This document shows, one piece after another, positions 14,102 through 19,894 of a DNA stretch of 22,146 nucleotides. The notes under the pieces were generated by a model. The model did no database searches and had not been told where the DNA came from. It worked only from the letters and a program-made list of their open reading frames with translations. Position 1 is the stretch's first letter, and the number at the start of each line of letters is the position of its first letter. Made by a program: the position numbers and the translations under genes. The stretch spans positions 1 through 22,146 of the forward strand of contig CAYIWD010000008.1 of NCBI GenBank assembly GCA_964367055.1, written 5' to 3'. Origin of the DNA: UM-FILTER-39-64 sp964367055. GTDB taxonomy: Bacteria > Patescibacteriota > Minisyncoccia > UBA6257 > UBA9933.

Positions 14102-15070
14102 TTAGCATTCCGGTAACCGCAACATCTCGCAGCCGTCGCAGATTAAATTGGAATTTTTTCTGAATTTTTTGAAATTTTCATTATTCCAAATTTCTTCCAA
14201 TGATTGCGTCATCAAGTCGCCTACTTCATATTTAGGCAAAGAACAGCAAGGCGTAATTTTGCCTGAATAAGTAATATACAAATAATCGTAGAATTTCGGG
14301 CAGGGTTTATCTTTGCAGAATAATCGTCTGCCAAGCATAATAAAAAGCGTTCTTTTAATTCCCGTAAAAGCCGTGAACGGCAAGAAATCAACTCTTAAAT
14401 TCAATTCATCTGATAACGCCATTATTTTTTTAGCAAACTCAAATTCTTGTTCAGCATTTAAAGACGCCAAATTTTTATTAAATCTTTTATCCAACCTGAC
14501 TATGTTTATTCTATCAGCGCCTAATTTCTTTCCACTTTTAATTAATTCCAATAATTCATTTTCCTTTCCTTTGTGCAAAGTGGGTTGAAGAATAACCAAG
14601 GGTTTTTTATTTTGTCCGCGAGCTGAAATAAGATTAATTATCTCGTCTTTTTTAAAAAAACCTCTATGCCTAGCGTCATCGTCGCTCAGCTCATTAAATG
14701 AATCAACTGAAATACTAATTGAATCCAAACCGTCACTTACCAGTTTTTTCAACATTTCCCCGTTCAATAACGTGCCATTCGTCGTTAATTCCACAAAGCA
14801 ATCCTTTTGCTTAAAAAGTTTAATAGCCTCATGTATATGAGGGTATAAAAGCGGTTCGCCCCAGCCAGTTAAGGTGATTTCTGAATTAGCCGGTATTTTT
14901 TCCGCTATTTTCTTCAAAACGCCGAAATCCATATCTCTGTATTCCAAGCCAAAATCACCTCTCGGACACATCGCGCAATTCAAATTGCACTTATTGGTTA
15001 TTTCAATCTGGATTTTTGACGGCACTCTTGGGACGCTGAAAAATAATCTTTTTAAAAATTCTTGTATCAT
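14102..15070 (-). CDS. Radical SAM protein with SPASM-like C-terminal domain
   Basis: A 322-aa radical SAM enzyme. The [4Fe-4S] motif CNLNCAMC (CxxxCxxC, about 29-36) is followed by the SAM-binding ITLTGWGEPLLYP, LTTNGTLL and ISISVDS segments. The C-terminus has a Cys-rich region (CKDKPCPKFYDYLYI, CC in KITPCCSLPKYEVGDL, CDGC) typical of SPASM/Twitch auxiliary-cluster domains. SPASM enzymes modify peptides or sugars and cofactors; the substrate here is not predictable. Transcribed leftward; a 28-bp perfect palindrome lies 15-43 nt upstream of the ATG. Probably part of the same accessory group as the B12-type radical SAM genes on either side. Confidence 0.88.
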   Translation of the reverse strand: MIQEFLKRLFFSVPRVPSKIQIEITNKCNLNCAMCPRGDFGLEYRDMDFGVLKKIAEKIPANSEITLTGWGEPLLYPHIHEAIKLFKQKDCFVELTTNGTLLNGEMLKKLVSDGLDSISISVDSFNELSDDDARHRGFFKKDEIINLISARGQNKKPLVILQPTLHKGKENELLELIKSGKKLGADRINIVRLDKRFNKNLASLNAEQEFEFAKKIMALSDELNLRVDFLPFTAFTGIKRTLFIMLGRRLFCKDKPCPKFYDYLYITYSGKITPCCSLPKYEVGDLMTQSLEEIWNNENFKKFRKNSNLICDGCEMLRLPEC

Positions 15071-15085
15071 AAAATTTATTAAATT

Positions 15086-15113
15086 ATTCTAACATTCTAT
15101 AGAATGTTAGAAT
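15086..15113. promoter_or_regulatory. 28-bp perfect palindrome upstream of a radical SAM gene
   Basis: ATTCTAACATTCTA at 15086-15099 is followed directly by its exact reverse complement at 15100-15113, with no loop. It occupies half of the 57-nt spacer between two leftward radical SAM genes. Each half also contains ATTCTA twice. No U-tract follows on the minus strand; on the plus strand T-rich sequence begins a few bases later. An operator for a dimeric regulator, an RNA processing site or a terminator are all possible. Confidence 0.55.
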
Positions 15114-15127
15114 GTCATATTTATTTT

Positions 15128-16576
15128 TTATTTGAAAAAATATTTATAGAAAAATTTGCGAAGCGCAAATTTAAATCTAGAATTCTTGGTCAAAATATTA
15201 ACCCAAAATGCTGGAGTTATACTTGTGAGCTGATAGAATATCTTGCCACAAAATTTCGGCAATTTCAAGCCGCTGACCAATGCTTGAGAAATTAAGAAAA
15301 GCCGCATCTTCCTATACATCTTCATACAATCTTCTACTGTGCAATTAGTCAATTTAATGGCTGGTTTTTCAAAATAACCGGAAACACCTCCTCCTTCTTT
15401 ATCATCAAGCAACAAATTATTTTCTTTGCAAATATCATAAAGTTTTGTCGCGGGATAAGGATAAAAATAAAAAACAGCGCCATTATCCGGCTGGATAGTT
15501 TTGTTTATTTCTAGCGTCTCTTGCATTTGTTCTTTGGTCTCAAACGGAAATCCCACAATATTGTAAGAAAAAGAAGCGAGGCCGGCTTTTTTCAATTTAC
15601 TAAAACCTTCAATTATGTCTTTGTTTGAATAAAATCTGTTAAGCGTTTGTTTCCGTATATTTTCATTACCGCTTTCAACGCCGATATAAACTGTTTTGCA
15701 ATTACTCTTTTTCAAATTGGCAATTGTTTTTTCCGACAAACATTCTATTCGGCTATTGCAGGTATAAGGCAAGCCTATTTCTTTAGAATATGCCCTACTA
15801 AACTCATCAAGCCAATCTGGATTAAAAGTCATCAAATCATCGGCAAAACTAATGCCTATTGGATTTTTATAAAAACTAAAATCATGCTTGATAAGGGAAA
15901 TCGCGTATTTTACCGGAGGTAATCTAAAATAATTTTCTTTTTTGGGATAAATATTTCTTAAAACATGATTGCAGCAATAATAACAATTATAAGGACAGCC
16001 GCGGATAACTAAAATTGCCACCCACCCCGAGCTAGCTTTACTGATATTTTCTGTATCAAAAATAGAATAATCGGGAAATGGCAAGTTTGATAAATCAGGG
16101 TCAAGAGGATGAATTGGGTTGCGAATTATTTCTCCATTGTCTTTTTTCCACCAAAAACTGGGAATATTATAAATATTTTTTTTCTTGTCTATTCGCGATA
16201 AGAGTTCCAAAAGCGAATATTCACCTTCGCCAATACAAACTCCACTGATGTGTTTAATTTTTAAAACATCCAAAGGCGCGACTGTCGGATCTACTCCTCC
16301 GGCGATTTGTAAAACTTTTGTTTTGGTGAAAATCGCGTCGCTGTAATTTTCTACATATTGCCTTTGATTAGTGCTGAAAGAAAAGCCAATCACGTCTGGT
16401 TTATTCTCAAGCGCTTTATTTACCACAATTTCTAATTGCTCTCTTTTTGCTAAGTGTTGAAACGAAAAAAAATGGCCTTTTTGCCGAGTAGCCGCTGCCA
16501 AACTCGCCAATCCGTGATTTACACCGGGAAAATAGCCAGTATCAATGTCAAAGTAAATTATATGAATCTTAGCCAT
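15128..16576 (-). CDS. B12-binding domain radical SAM protein
   Basis: A 482-aa protein with an N-terminal B12-binding-like domain (about 1-130: HGLASLAAATRQKGH, VIGFSFSTNQRQYVENY, KVLQIAGGVDPTVAPLDVL, GVCIGEGEYSLLELL) and a radical SAM core with CPYNCYYC (CxxxCxxC, near 195), ISFADDLMTFNPDWLDEF, YIGVESGNENIRKQTLNRF and NIVGFPFETKEQMQETLE. The DxHxxG cobalamin motif is not obvious. This architecture is used for methyl transfers and ring rearrangements. The C-terminal codons include a perfect 9-bp palindrome (KFALRKF, 15152-15172). Its ATG is 8 nt after the stop of the upstream membrane-anchored protein, so it may be co-transcribed with it. Confidence 0.88.
   Translation of the reverse strand: MAKIHIIYFDIDTGYFPGVNHGLASLAAATRQKGHFFSFQHLAKREQLEIVVNKALENKPDVIGFSFSTNQRQYVENYSDAIFTKTKVLQIAGGVDPTVAPLDVLKIKHISGVCIGEGEYSLLELLSRIDKKKNIYNIPSFWWKKDNGEIIRNPIHPLDPDLSNLPFPDYSIFDTENISKASSGWVAILVIRGCPYNCYYCCNHVLRNIYPKKENYFRLPPVKYAISLIKHDFSFYKNPIGISFADDLMTFNPDWLDEFSRAYSKEIGLPYTCNSRIECLSEKTIANLKKSNCKTVYIGVESGNENIRKQTLNRFYSNKDIIEGFSKLKKAGLASFSYNIVGFPFETKEQMQETLEINKTIQPDNGAVFYFYPYPATKLYDICKENNLLLDDKEGGGVSGYFEKPAIKLTNCTVEDCMKMYRKMRLFLISQALVSGLKLPKFCGKIFYQLTSITPAFWVNILTKNSRFKFALRKFFYKYFFK
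15152..15172. repeat. Perfect 9-bp hairpin inside a radical SAM coding sequence
   Basis: AAATTTGCG (15152-15160) pairs with CGCAAATTT (15164-15172) across a 3-nt loop. It is translated in frame as part of the enzyme's C-terminal tail. Same layout as 3060-3080 and 4126-4140. Confidence 0.7.
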
Positions 16577-16584
16577 GGAGTATT

Positions 16585-17013
16585 TTATCTTATCCCAGTA
16601 TCAATATCTATATCAAATACGGTAGTTTCCCCACCTTTAACAATCACGGTTTGAGGCAAACTTCTTGCGAATGGAGTTTGTTTTTCAAGATTAACTACAT
16701 AAGTTCCAACCAGAAGTTCAACTTTATAAAATCCAGTCGCATCTGGTTTAATATCAGTAATTTTTGTTTCTTGATTTGAAGAATAAACCGCAATAGGCCA
16801 AGCCGCATAAGTTTCTGGCGTTGGCTGGCACTTCGGGTCAGGCGGAATTCTTTCCACTGGACAAAGAGGGCCGATTGTAATTTTTCCTTGTAAAAAGCCG
16901 TTTTGCACTACCTGCCACTGTTCAGGCTTAGGTATCGCATATTTAACCGCAAAATATCCAGCCAACCCTAAAACCGCAACTGCTATGATGATTAAAATTA
17001 TTTTGATGTTCAT
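16585..17013 (-). CDS. Membrane-anchored extracytoplasmic protein, carboxypeptidase-regulatory-like fold
   Basis: A 142-aa protein from the ATG at 17013. Residues 3-25 (KIILIIIAVAVLGLAGYFAVKYA) form one N-terminal transmembrane anchor. The rest has the pattern of a small beta-sandwich like carboxypeptidase regulatory domains: GFLQGKITIGPLCPVERIPP, a Cys pair (GPLCP and DPKCQ), AVYSSNQETKITDIKPDATGFYKVELLVGTYVVNLE, and VIVKGGETTVFDIDIDTG. I know this IGPLCPVE-type domain in secreted bacterial proteins but not its role. An upstream in-frame ATG at 17076 would run into the preceding gene and is unlikely. It starts 13 nt after the metallopeptidase stop; the two are probably one unit. Confidence 0.7.
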   Translation of the reverse strand: MNIKIILIIIAVAVLGLAGYFAVKYAIPKPEQWQVVQNGFLQGKITIGPLCPVERIPPDPKCQPTPETYAAWPIAVYSSNQETKITDIKPDATGFYKVELLVGTYVVNLEKQTPFARSLPQTVIVKGGETTVFDIDIDTGIR

Positions 17014-17026
17014 AATTAATAACTTA

Positions 17027-17419
17027 TTATATCCTTTTTTTTCTTTTGGTTTCAACTTGACGCACTCTATCCTCATTCATTCCGAAATGATGGGCAATTT
17101 CGTGCCAGACAGTATTTTTTACTATTTCTTTAATGTCGTTTTTGTCCTTGGCTGCCGTCTCAATTGGATTTTGAAAAATAGTTATTTTATCAGGCAATAC
17201 CGCGCTATAGTTTACTCCTCTTTCCAGCTGCGGTACGCCTTCGTATAAGCCGAAAAGCGTCCAACCAGCGTGAATGTTTAGTTTCTTTTTCTGGGCCGGT
17301 GTCGGTTCGTCTTCCACGATAATTGCCACATTTTTCAACTTTTGTAAAAACTTCTCCGGAATTGCCTTTATTCCACTTTTTACAATTTTCTCAAACTCTT
17401 TTTGATTTAACTTTCGCAT
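17027..17419 (-). CDS. Zincin-like metallopeptidase family protein
   Basis: A 130-aa protein of the small bacterial zincin-like family (PF06262 type). The zinc motif is HEIAHHFGMNEDRVR (HExxH plus a downstream acidic residue, about 106-120). The N-terminal half has the family's FEKIVKSGIKAIPEKFLQKLKNVAIIVEDEP, a LFGLYEGVP loop and DKITIFQNPIE. No signal peptide, so probably cytoplasmic. The physiological substrate of the family is unknown. A promoter candidate lies at 17439-17467, giving a leader of about 12 nt. A membrane-anchored protein gene follows. Confidence 0.85.
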   Translation of the reverse strand: MRKLNQKEFEKIVKSGIKAIPEKFLQKLKNVAIIVEDEPTPAQKKKLNIHAGWTLFGLYEGVPQLERGVNYSAVLPDKITIFQNPIETAAKDKNDIKEIVKNTVWHEIAHHFGMNEDRVRQVETKRKKRI

Positions 17420-17438
17420 AAAATTTAGAACAACTATT

Positions 17439-17467
17439 ATTTTAACAAATTCTGGTCAGATAGTTAA
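17439..17467 (-). promoter_or_regulatory. Promoter of the metallopeptidase unit
   Basis: On the minus strand, TTAACT (17462-17467), a 17-nt spacer and TAAAAT (17439-17444), with the ATG 20 nt beyond. Assigned by consensus matching only. Confidence 0.5.
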
Positions 17468-17478
17468 ATTACTTACCG

Positions 17479-17517
17479 CAAAAAAAGAATCGGCTCACTT
17501 TTTGAAATGAACCGATT
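17479..17517 (-). terminator. Intrinsic terminator after the Cys-rich membrane protein gene
   Basis: In the leftward transcript AATCGGTTCA (17508-17517) pairs with TGAGCCGATT (17488-17497) with one G-U pair, followed by C and seven U (17479-17486). It lies 31 nt past the stop of the gene at 17548-17892. Confidence 0.85.
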
Positions 17518-17547
17518 AATGCTTCAAACCATGGACTAAAGTGAAAA

Positions 17548-17892
17548 TCATTTTTTCAGCATCTTTTCGTAAAATTCTTTTGCCGTAAAAAAAACAATAA
17601 TTGCTATTCCAACAATCCAGACTGCCAACTGCAATATTGGCTTTTTCCGCTCCCGCCAAAGACAAACATCATTCCAAATACCACTCAGCTTCATTTTTCT
17701 CCACCTCCTTTGATTTGCCCTGATTTTATAATGCTCGCATTTCAAATACTCATTCTCGTCATTACAAACCATAGCAACGTAATCTCGCCGCGGATCGCCA
17801 CAAGGAAATTCCCGCCGTGCACAAAGTTGATGTATAGGCGCGGGGCCGCAAACTTCCCAAAAAGGACAAAAACATTTTATCTCCATATCCAT
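17548..17892 (-). CDS. Cys-rich small membrane protein
   Basis: A 114-aa protein not matched to a known family. The first ~55 residues hold seven cysteines (CFCPFWEVC, LC, PC, VC, KC) and could bind a metal or form disulfides; the C-terminal part has one transmembrane helix (ILQLAVWIVGIAIIVFFTA, about 86-104) with a short Lys-rich tail. The ATG at 17892 has an excellent Shine-Dalgarno sequence (GAGGTGAT at 17899-17906, 5 nt spacing). A second, even stronger one (GGAGGT at 17703-17708) precedes an in-frame ATG at 17694, which would give a 48-aa protein with the helix alone. An intrinsic terminator follows, so it looks like a single-gene unit. Confidence 0.7.
   Translation of the reverse strand: MDMEIKCFCPFWEVCGPAPIHQLCARREFPCGDPRRDYVAMVCNDENEYLKCEHYKIRANQRRWRKMKLSGIWNDVCLWRERKKPILQLAVWIVGIAIIVFFTAKEFYEKMLKK
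17694..17708 (-). promoter_or_regulatory. Internal ribosome binding site and start codon
   Basis: GGAGGT at 17703-17708, 8 nt before an in-frame ATG at 17692-17694 inside the Cys-rich protein gene. This would produce MKLSGIWNDV... to the same stop (48 aa). Either the gene makes two products or the true gene is the short one and the upstream Cys-rich region is separate. Confidence 0.5.
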
Positions 17893-17968
17893 AACTTATC
17901 ACCTCGCTTTTATTTTTTTTGTTAATCATTACTATTTTTATTCTAACTTTTTTCCGTGTTTGGGGCAA

Positions 17969-18000
17969 TAAAAAAGCCAGGGTCAAACATCAACCCTGGC
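17969..18000 (-). terminator. Intrinsic terminator after the UGA-containing ORF
   Basis: In the leftward transcript GCCAGGGT (17993-18000) pairs perfectly with ACCCTGGC (17976-17983) across a 9-nt loop, followed by at least six U (17969-17975). The strongest terminator in the window, only 5 nt past the TAA at 18006-18008. It supports a real transcription unit upstream. Confidence 0.92.
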
Positions 18001-18005
18001 CACGC

Positions 18006-18203
18006 TTAAACTCAAAGAGCTTCGTAAACTACTATAACACGGTATGGGGTTTCTGATGGGTCATCATCCTGGTCATTCGATACCGCTAAAACAGAAATGT
18101 CCTGGTTTTTCTTAAATCAGTTAATAAATCCTGAAAAAGCATCGAACTGGGACTTTCCGTCAAACTGTACGGCTTTGGCATTCGGTAATTCTCACATAGC
18201 CAT
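18006..18203 (-). CDS. Small ORF readable only through two in-frame UGA codons
   Basis: From the ATG at 18203 the frame reads MAM-UGA-ELPNAKAVQFDGKSQF, then DAFSGFIN-UGA-FKKNQDIS, then VLAVSNDQDDDPSETPYRV, IVVYEAL, UGA, V, TAA. UGA codons are at 18192-18194, 18117-18119 and 18012-18014; the third may be the true stop, or TAA at 18006-18008. There is no other stop, and no TGG. It has a perfect Shine-Dalgarno sequence (AAGGAGGT at 18211-18218, 7 nt spacing) and a strong terminator. Composition and the hydrophobic C-terminal strand look like a real ~63-65-aa protein, faintly reminiscent of sporulation-type Cse60-like proteins. Either UGA is read as Trp, Gly or another residue, or this is a decayed gene. 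Other genes here use UGA as stop. Confidence 0.5.
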
Positions 18204-18285
18204 TCAAACCACCTCCTTTCTCAAAAAAGATTATCAAATTGCAGAATCTTTATACATATCACATCATCCTTGTGTTTTCAAGTCG

Positions 18286-18304
18286 CCTAATTTTTTGTTT
18301 AGCA
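18286..18304 (-). promoter_or_regulatory. 19-bp shared upstream motif, copy C
   Basis: On the minus strand, TGCTAAACAAAAAATTAGG, 83 nt before the UGA-containing ORF. Two mismatches to copy A. A TTGAAA word follows it closely and TATGTA lies 17 nt after that, so the motif may sit at the upstream edge of a promoter. Confidence 0.45.
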
Positions 18305-18452
18305 TTGAATTACGAAAATATAGAGATAATAGCATTATAAATCATTATAATAAATAATTTTAAAAATCCCCAAAAGAATTCCTAGCCATATTCTAAAATT
18401 CCTTTTAAAAATTCCAAAATATTAAATTTAAATAAAGGTTTCATAAAAAATT

Positions 18453-18758
18453 TTATTCGCTGCCGGCGCTTCCTTTTTGTAGTCGTTTTTCGTATTTTTC
18501 CAAAACAAAATCTAGGGCTTCTTCCAAATTAATATTATAATGATTAGCCAGGTTTATCAGCGAATAAAATACATCGCCGACTTCATTTTTTATTTCTTGG
18601 CGATACCTTGGTTTTTCCTTGCCATAATTAGTGGTTTTTAAAATCTTTTTTACCACTTCTCCTATTTCTGAAACAAGGTCTAAGGCGTTTATCTCCGGCT
18701 CGTGATTGAAATTATATTTTTTAACAAATTTCTCAACTTTTTTCTGTAGGTTTTTCAT
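18453..18758 (-). CDS. MazG-like nucleotide pyrophosphohydrolase
   Basis: A 101-aa all-alpha NTP pyrophosphohydrolase. The metal-binding EExxE/ExxD pattern appears as LVSEIGEVVKKIL (about 29-41) and EVGDVFYSLINLA (about 60-72), as in MazG and related dUTPase-like enzymes. These cleave NTPs to NMP and pyrophosphate and clear non-canonical nucleotides. The short single-domain form is common. The start at 18758 is the only plausible ATG before the first helix. A 19-bp shared motif lies 49 nt upstream, followed by a TATAGT/TAAAAT region that may be its promoter. Confidence 0.85.
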   Translation of the reverse strand: MKNLQKKVEKFVKKYNFNHEPEINALDLVSEIGEVVKKILKTTNYGKEKPRYRQEIKNEVGDVFYSLINLANHYNINLEEALDFVLEKYEKRLQKGSAGSE

Positions 18759-18806
18759 AAATATTATTTTACAATTTTTCCCACGAATTTATTTTACTAT
18801 ATTTCG

Positions 18807-18825
18807 CCTAATTTTTGGGTGGGCA
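18807..18825 (-). promoter_or_regulatory. 19-bp shared upstream motif, copy B
   Basis: On the minus strand, TGCCCACCCAAAAATTAGG, 49 nt before the MazG-like gene. It is followed by CGAAATATAGTAAAAT, which contains -10-like words. Two mismatches to copy A. Confidence 0.5.
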
Positions 18826-18898
18826 AATTCTAAAATTTCCTTCGGGTCGCGGTGGCTATTTCAGGGACCAACTTTTTCCTCTTTTTTCTCATTCTCCT

Positions 18899-19315
18899 TT
18901 ATTCTTCTGTTTTTTTAGTTTCTCTTTTTATAATCCTCCAGTGATATAAGTAAAGTGGGAAGCCGATTAAAATCATGGCTAAATTGAAAGACGCGTCGCG
19001 CTGTCTTTGGCTATTTACGGGGTCCAAATTATCATTTTGATTTTTCCATATCTCGTAATCCGCCAAAAACTGCTTCATTTGACTGCGCTCGTCTGTGGAT
19101 AATTCTTTGCCGTCCGCGGCGGTCTGAACTTTTTCAATCGGAATCGGCATCGGCGGCTGTATTTTATAAAGCCTTTGCTCCTCGTCCGCTTTGGTAAAAA
19201 TAAAGGCCTTAAGCCCCATATCCAAAAAACGCACGCCGGCAATAATCAAAAGCACCAATCCGATAAGGGAAAAAGAATAAAGATAAATTGTTCTAATAAG
19301 AGGATAGTGTTGCAT
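18899..19315 (-). CDS. Two-helix membrane protein of unknown function
   Basis: A 138-aa protein from the ATG at 19315 (an upstream TTG at 19333 is less likely). The first transmembrane helix is YSFSLIGLVLLIIAGVRFLDMGL (about 13-35) and the second, ASFNLAMILIGFPLYLYHW (about 107-125). Between them is a hydrophilic loop of about 70 residues rich in Gln, Asp and Glu, with a Pro-rich start (KIQPPMPIPIEKV). It resembles hypothetical membrane proteins of CPR genomes; I do not recognise a function. It lacks a Shine-Dalgarno sequence. The intrinsic terminator of the upstream gene lies about 70 nt before it, so it must have its own promoter. Confidence 0.65.
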   Translation of the reverse strand: MQHYPLIRTIYLYSFSLIGLVLLIIAGVRFLDMGLKAFIFTKADEEQRLYKIQPPMPIPIEKVQTAADGKELSTDERSQMKQFLADYEIWKNQNDNLDPVNSQRQRDASFNLAMILIGFPLYLYHWRIIKRETKKTEE

Positions 19316-19386
19316 TTTTTTATTGTCCCACAAAACCCGGATTTTTTCAAGATTCCGGCTAGCTTGGCAAATTTAAATTTTGGCGC

Positions 19387-19419
19387 AAAAAAAGCCCACG
19401 GCGTAAAAAAACCGCGGGC
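19387..19419 (-). terminator. Intrinsic terminator after the gene at 19440
   Basis: In the leftward transcript GCCCGCGG (19412-19419) pairs with CCGTGGGC (19394-19401), one G-U pair, followed by seven U (19387-19393). It ends the single-gene unit 19440-19829. Confidence 0.88.
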
Positions 19420-19439
19420 TTGGATTTGAAACAAAAGCT

Positions 19440-19829
19440 TCATTTAAATAAAGTCCAATCTCCTTCTTTGACCAGTTCGGAACCGCTCTCCCTGTACCAA
19501 AATCCATCCCAGTTCAAAACAATCTTAAACTTCTTTCCATCAGCTCCCTTATACTTCCTGTAAAAACCGTAGCTCCATATCCGCCAATATTCATCTGCCG
19601 CTATAGGCGAGCAAGAACGATCCTTCATGATGACATCCACAGCCCTGAAAATATTGGGGTTAAAGTACTGAGAAAAAGGCTGCTCGATTGCTGCCTGACC
19701 GGAAGCCGGACGAGGAAAGAATATTCCCGCCAGGATTAGAATGAATAGAGTGATAAGCGCAAGAAGACCAAACATAAAACGCATCATTTTTTCTCTGTCG
19801 GCATGTAAAAGAACTAATGGCAGTTTCAT
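19440..19829 (-). CDS. Membrane-anchored protein of unknown function
   Basis: A 129-aa protein from the ATG at 19829, chosen because AAGGAGGTGA precedes it at near-optimal distance. The longer frame from 19886 would run through this ribosome binding site. A transmembrane helix (FMFGLLALITLFILILAGIFF, about 18-38) is followed by an outside domain of about 85 residues with two cysteines (DRSCSP region has one) and many Tyr/Trp (YWRIWSYGFYRKYKG, VLNWDGFWYRESG). It could be a lipid- or glycan-exposed surface domain. No family recognised. It has its own terminator and a weak promoter candidate (TTGATT, 17 nt, TAAAGT), so appears to be monocistronic. Confidence 0.7.
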   Translation of the reverse strand: MKLPLVLLHADREKMMRFMFGLLALITLFILILAGIFFPRPASGQAAIEQPFSQYFNPNIFRAVDVIMKDRSCSPIAADEYWRIWSYGFYRKYKGADGKKFKIVLNWDGFWYRESGSELVKEGDWTLFK

Positions 19830-19894
19830 CCGCCTCACCTCCTTTCTTTTTTCCTTTACTTTATCACTATTTTTGGAAAAAATCAAAGAAGCTA

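Noticed and set aside
18109..18179. Alternative 31-codon frame starting MPKPYSLTES inside the UGA-containing ORF
   Set aside because: No ribosome binding site, and its composition is less protein-like than the frame that follows the Shine-Dalgarno sequence.
18006..18203. Selenocysteine explanation for the in-frame UGA codons
   Set aside because: Two or three UGA codons in so small a protein, none in a Cys-like redox context such as CxxU, and no clear stem-loop directly after them by eye. Not disproved, but less likely than Trp, Gly or decay.
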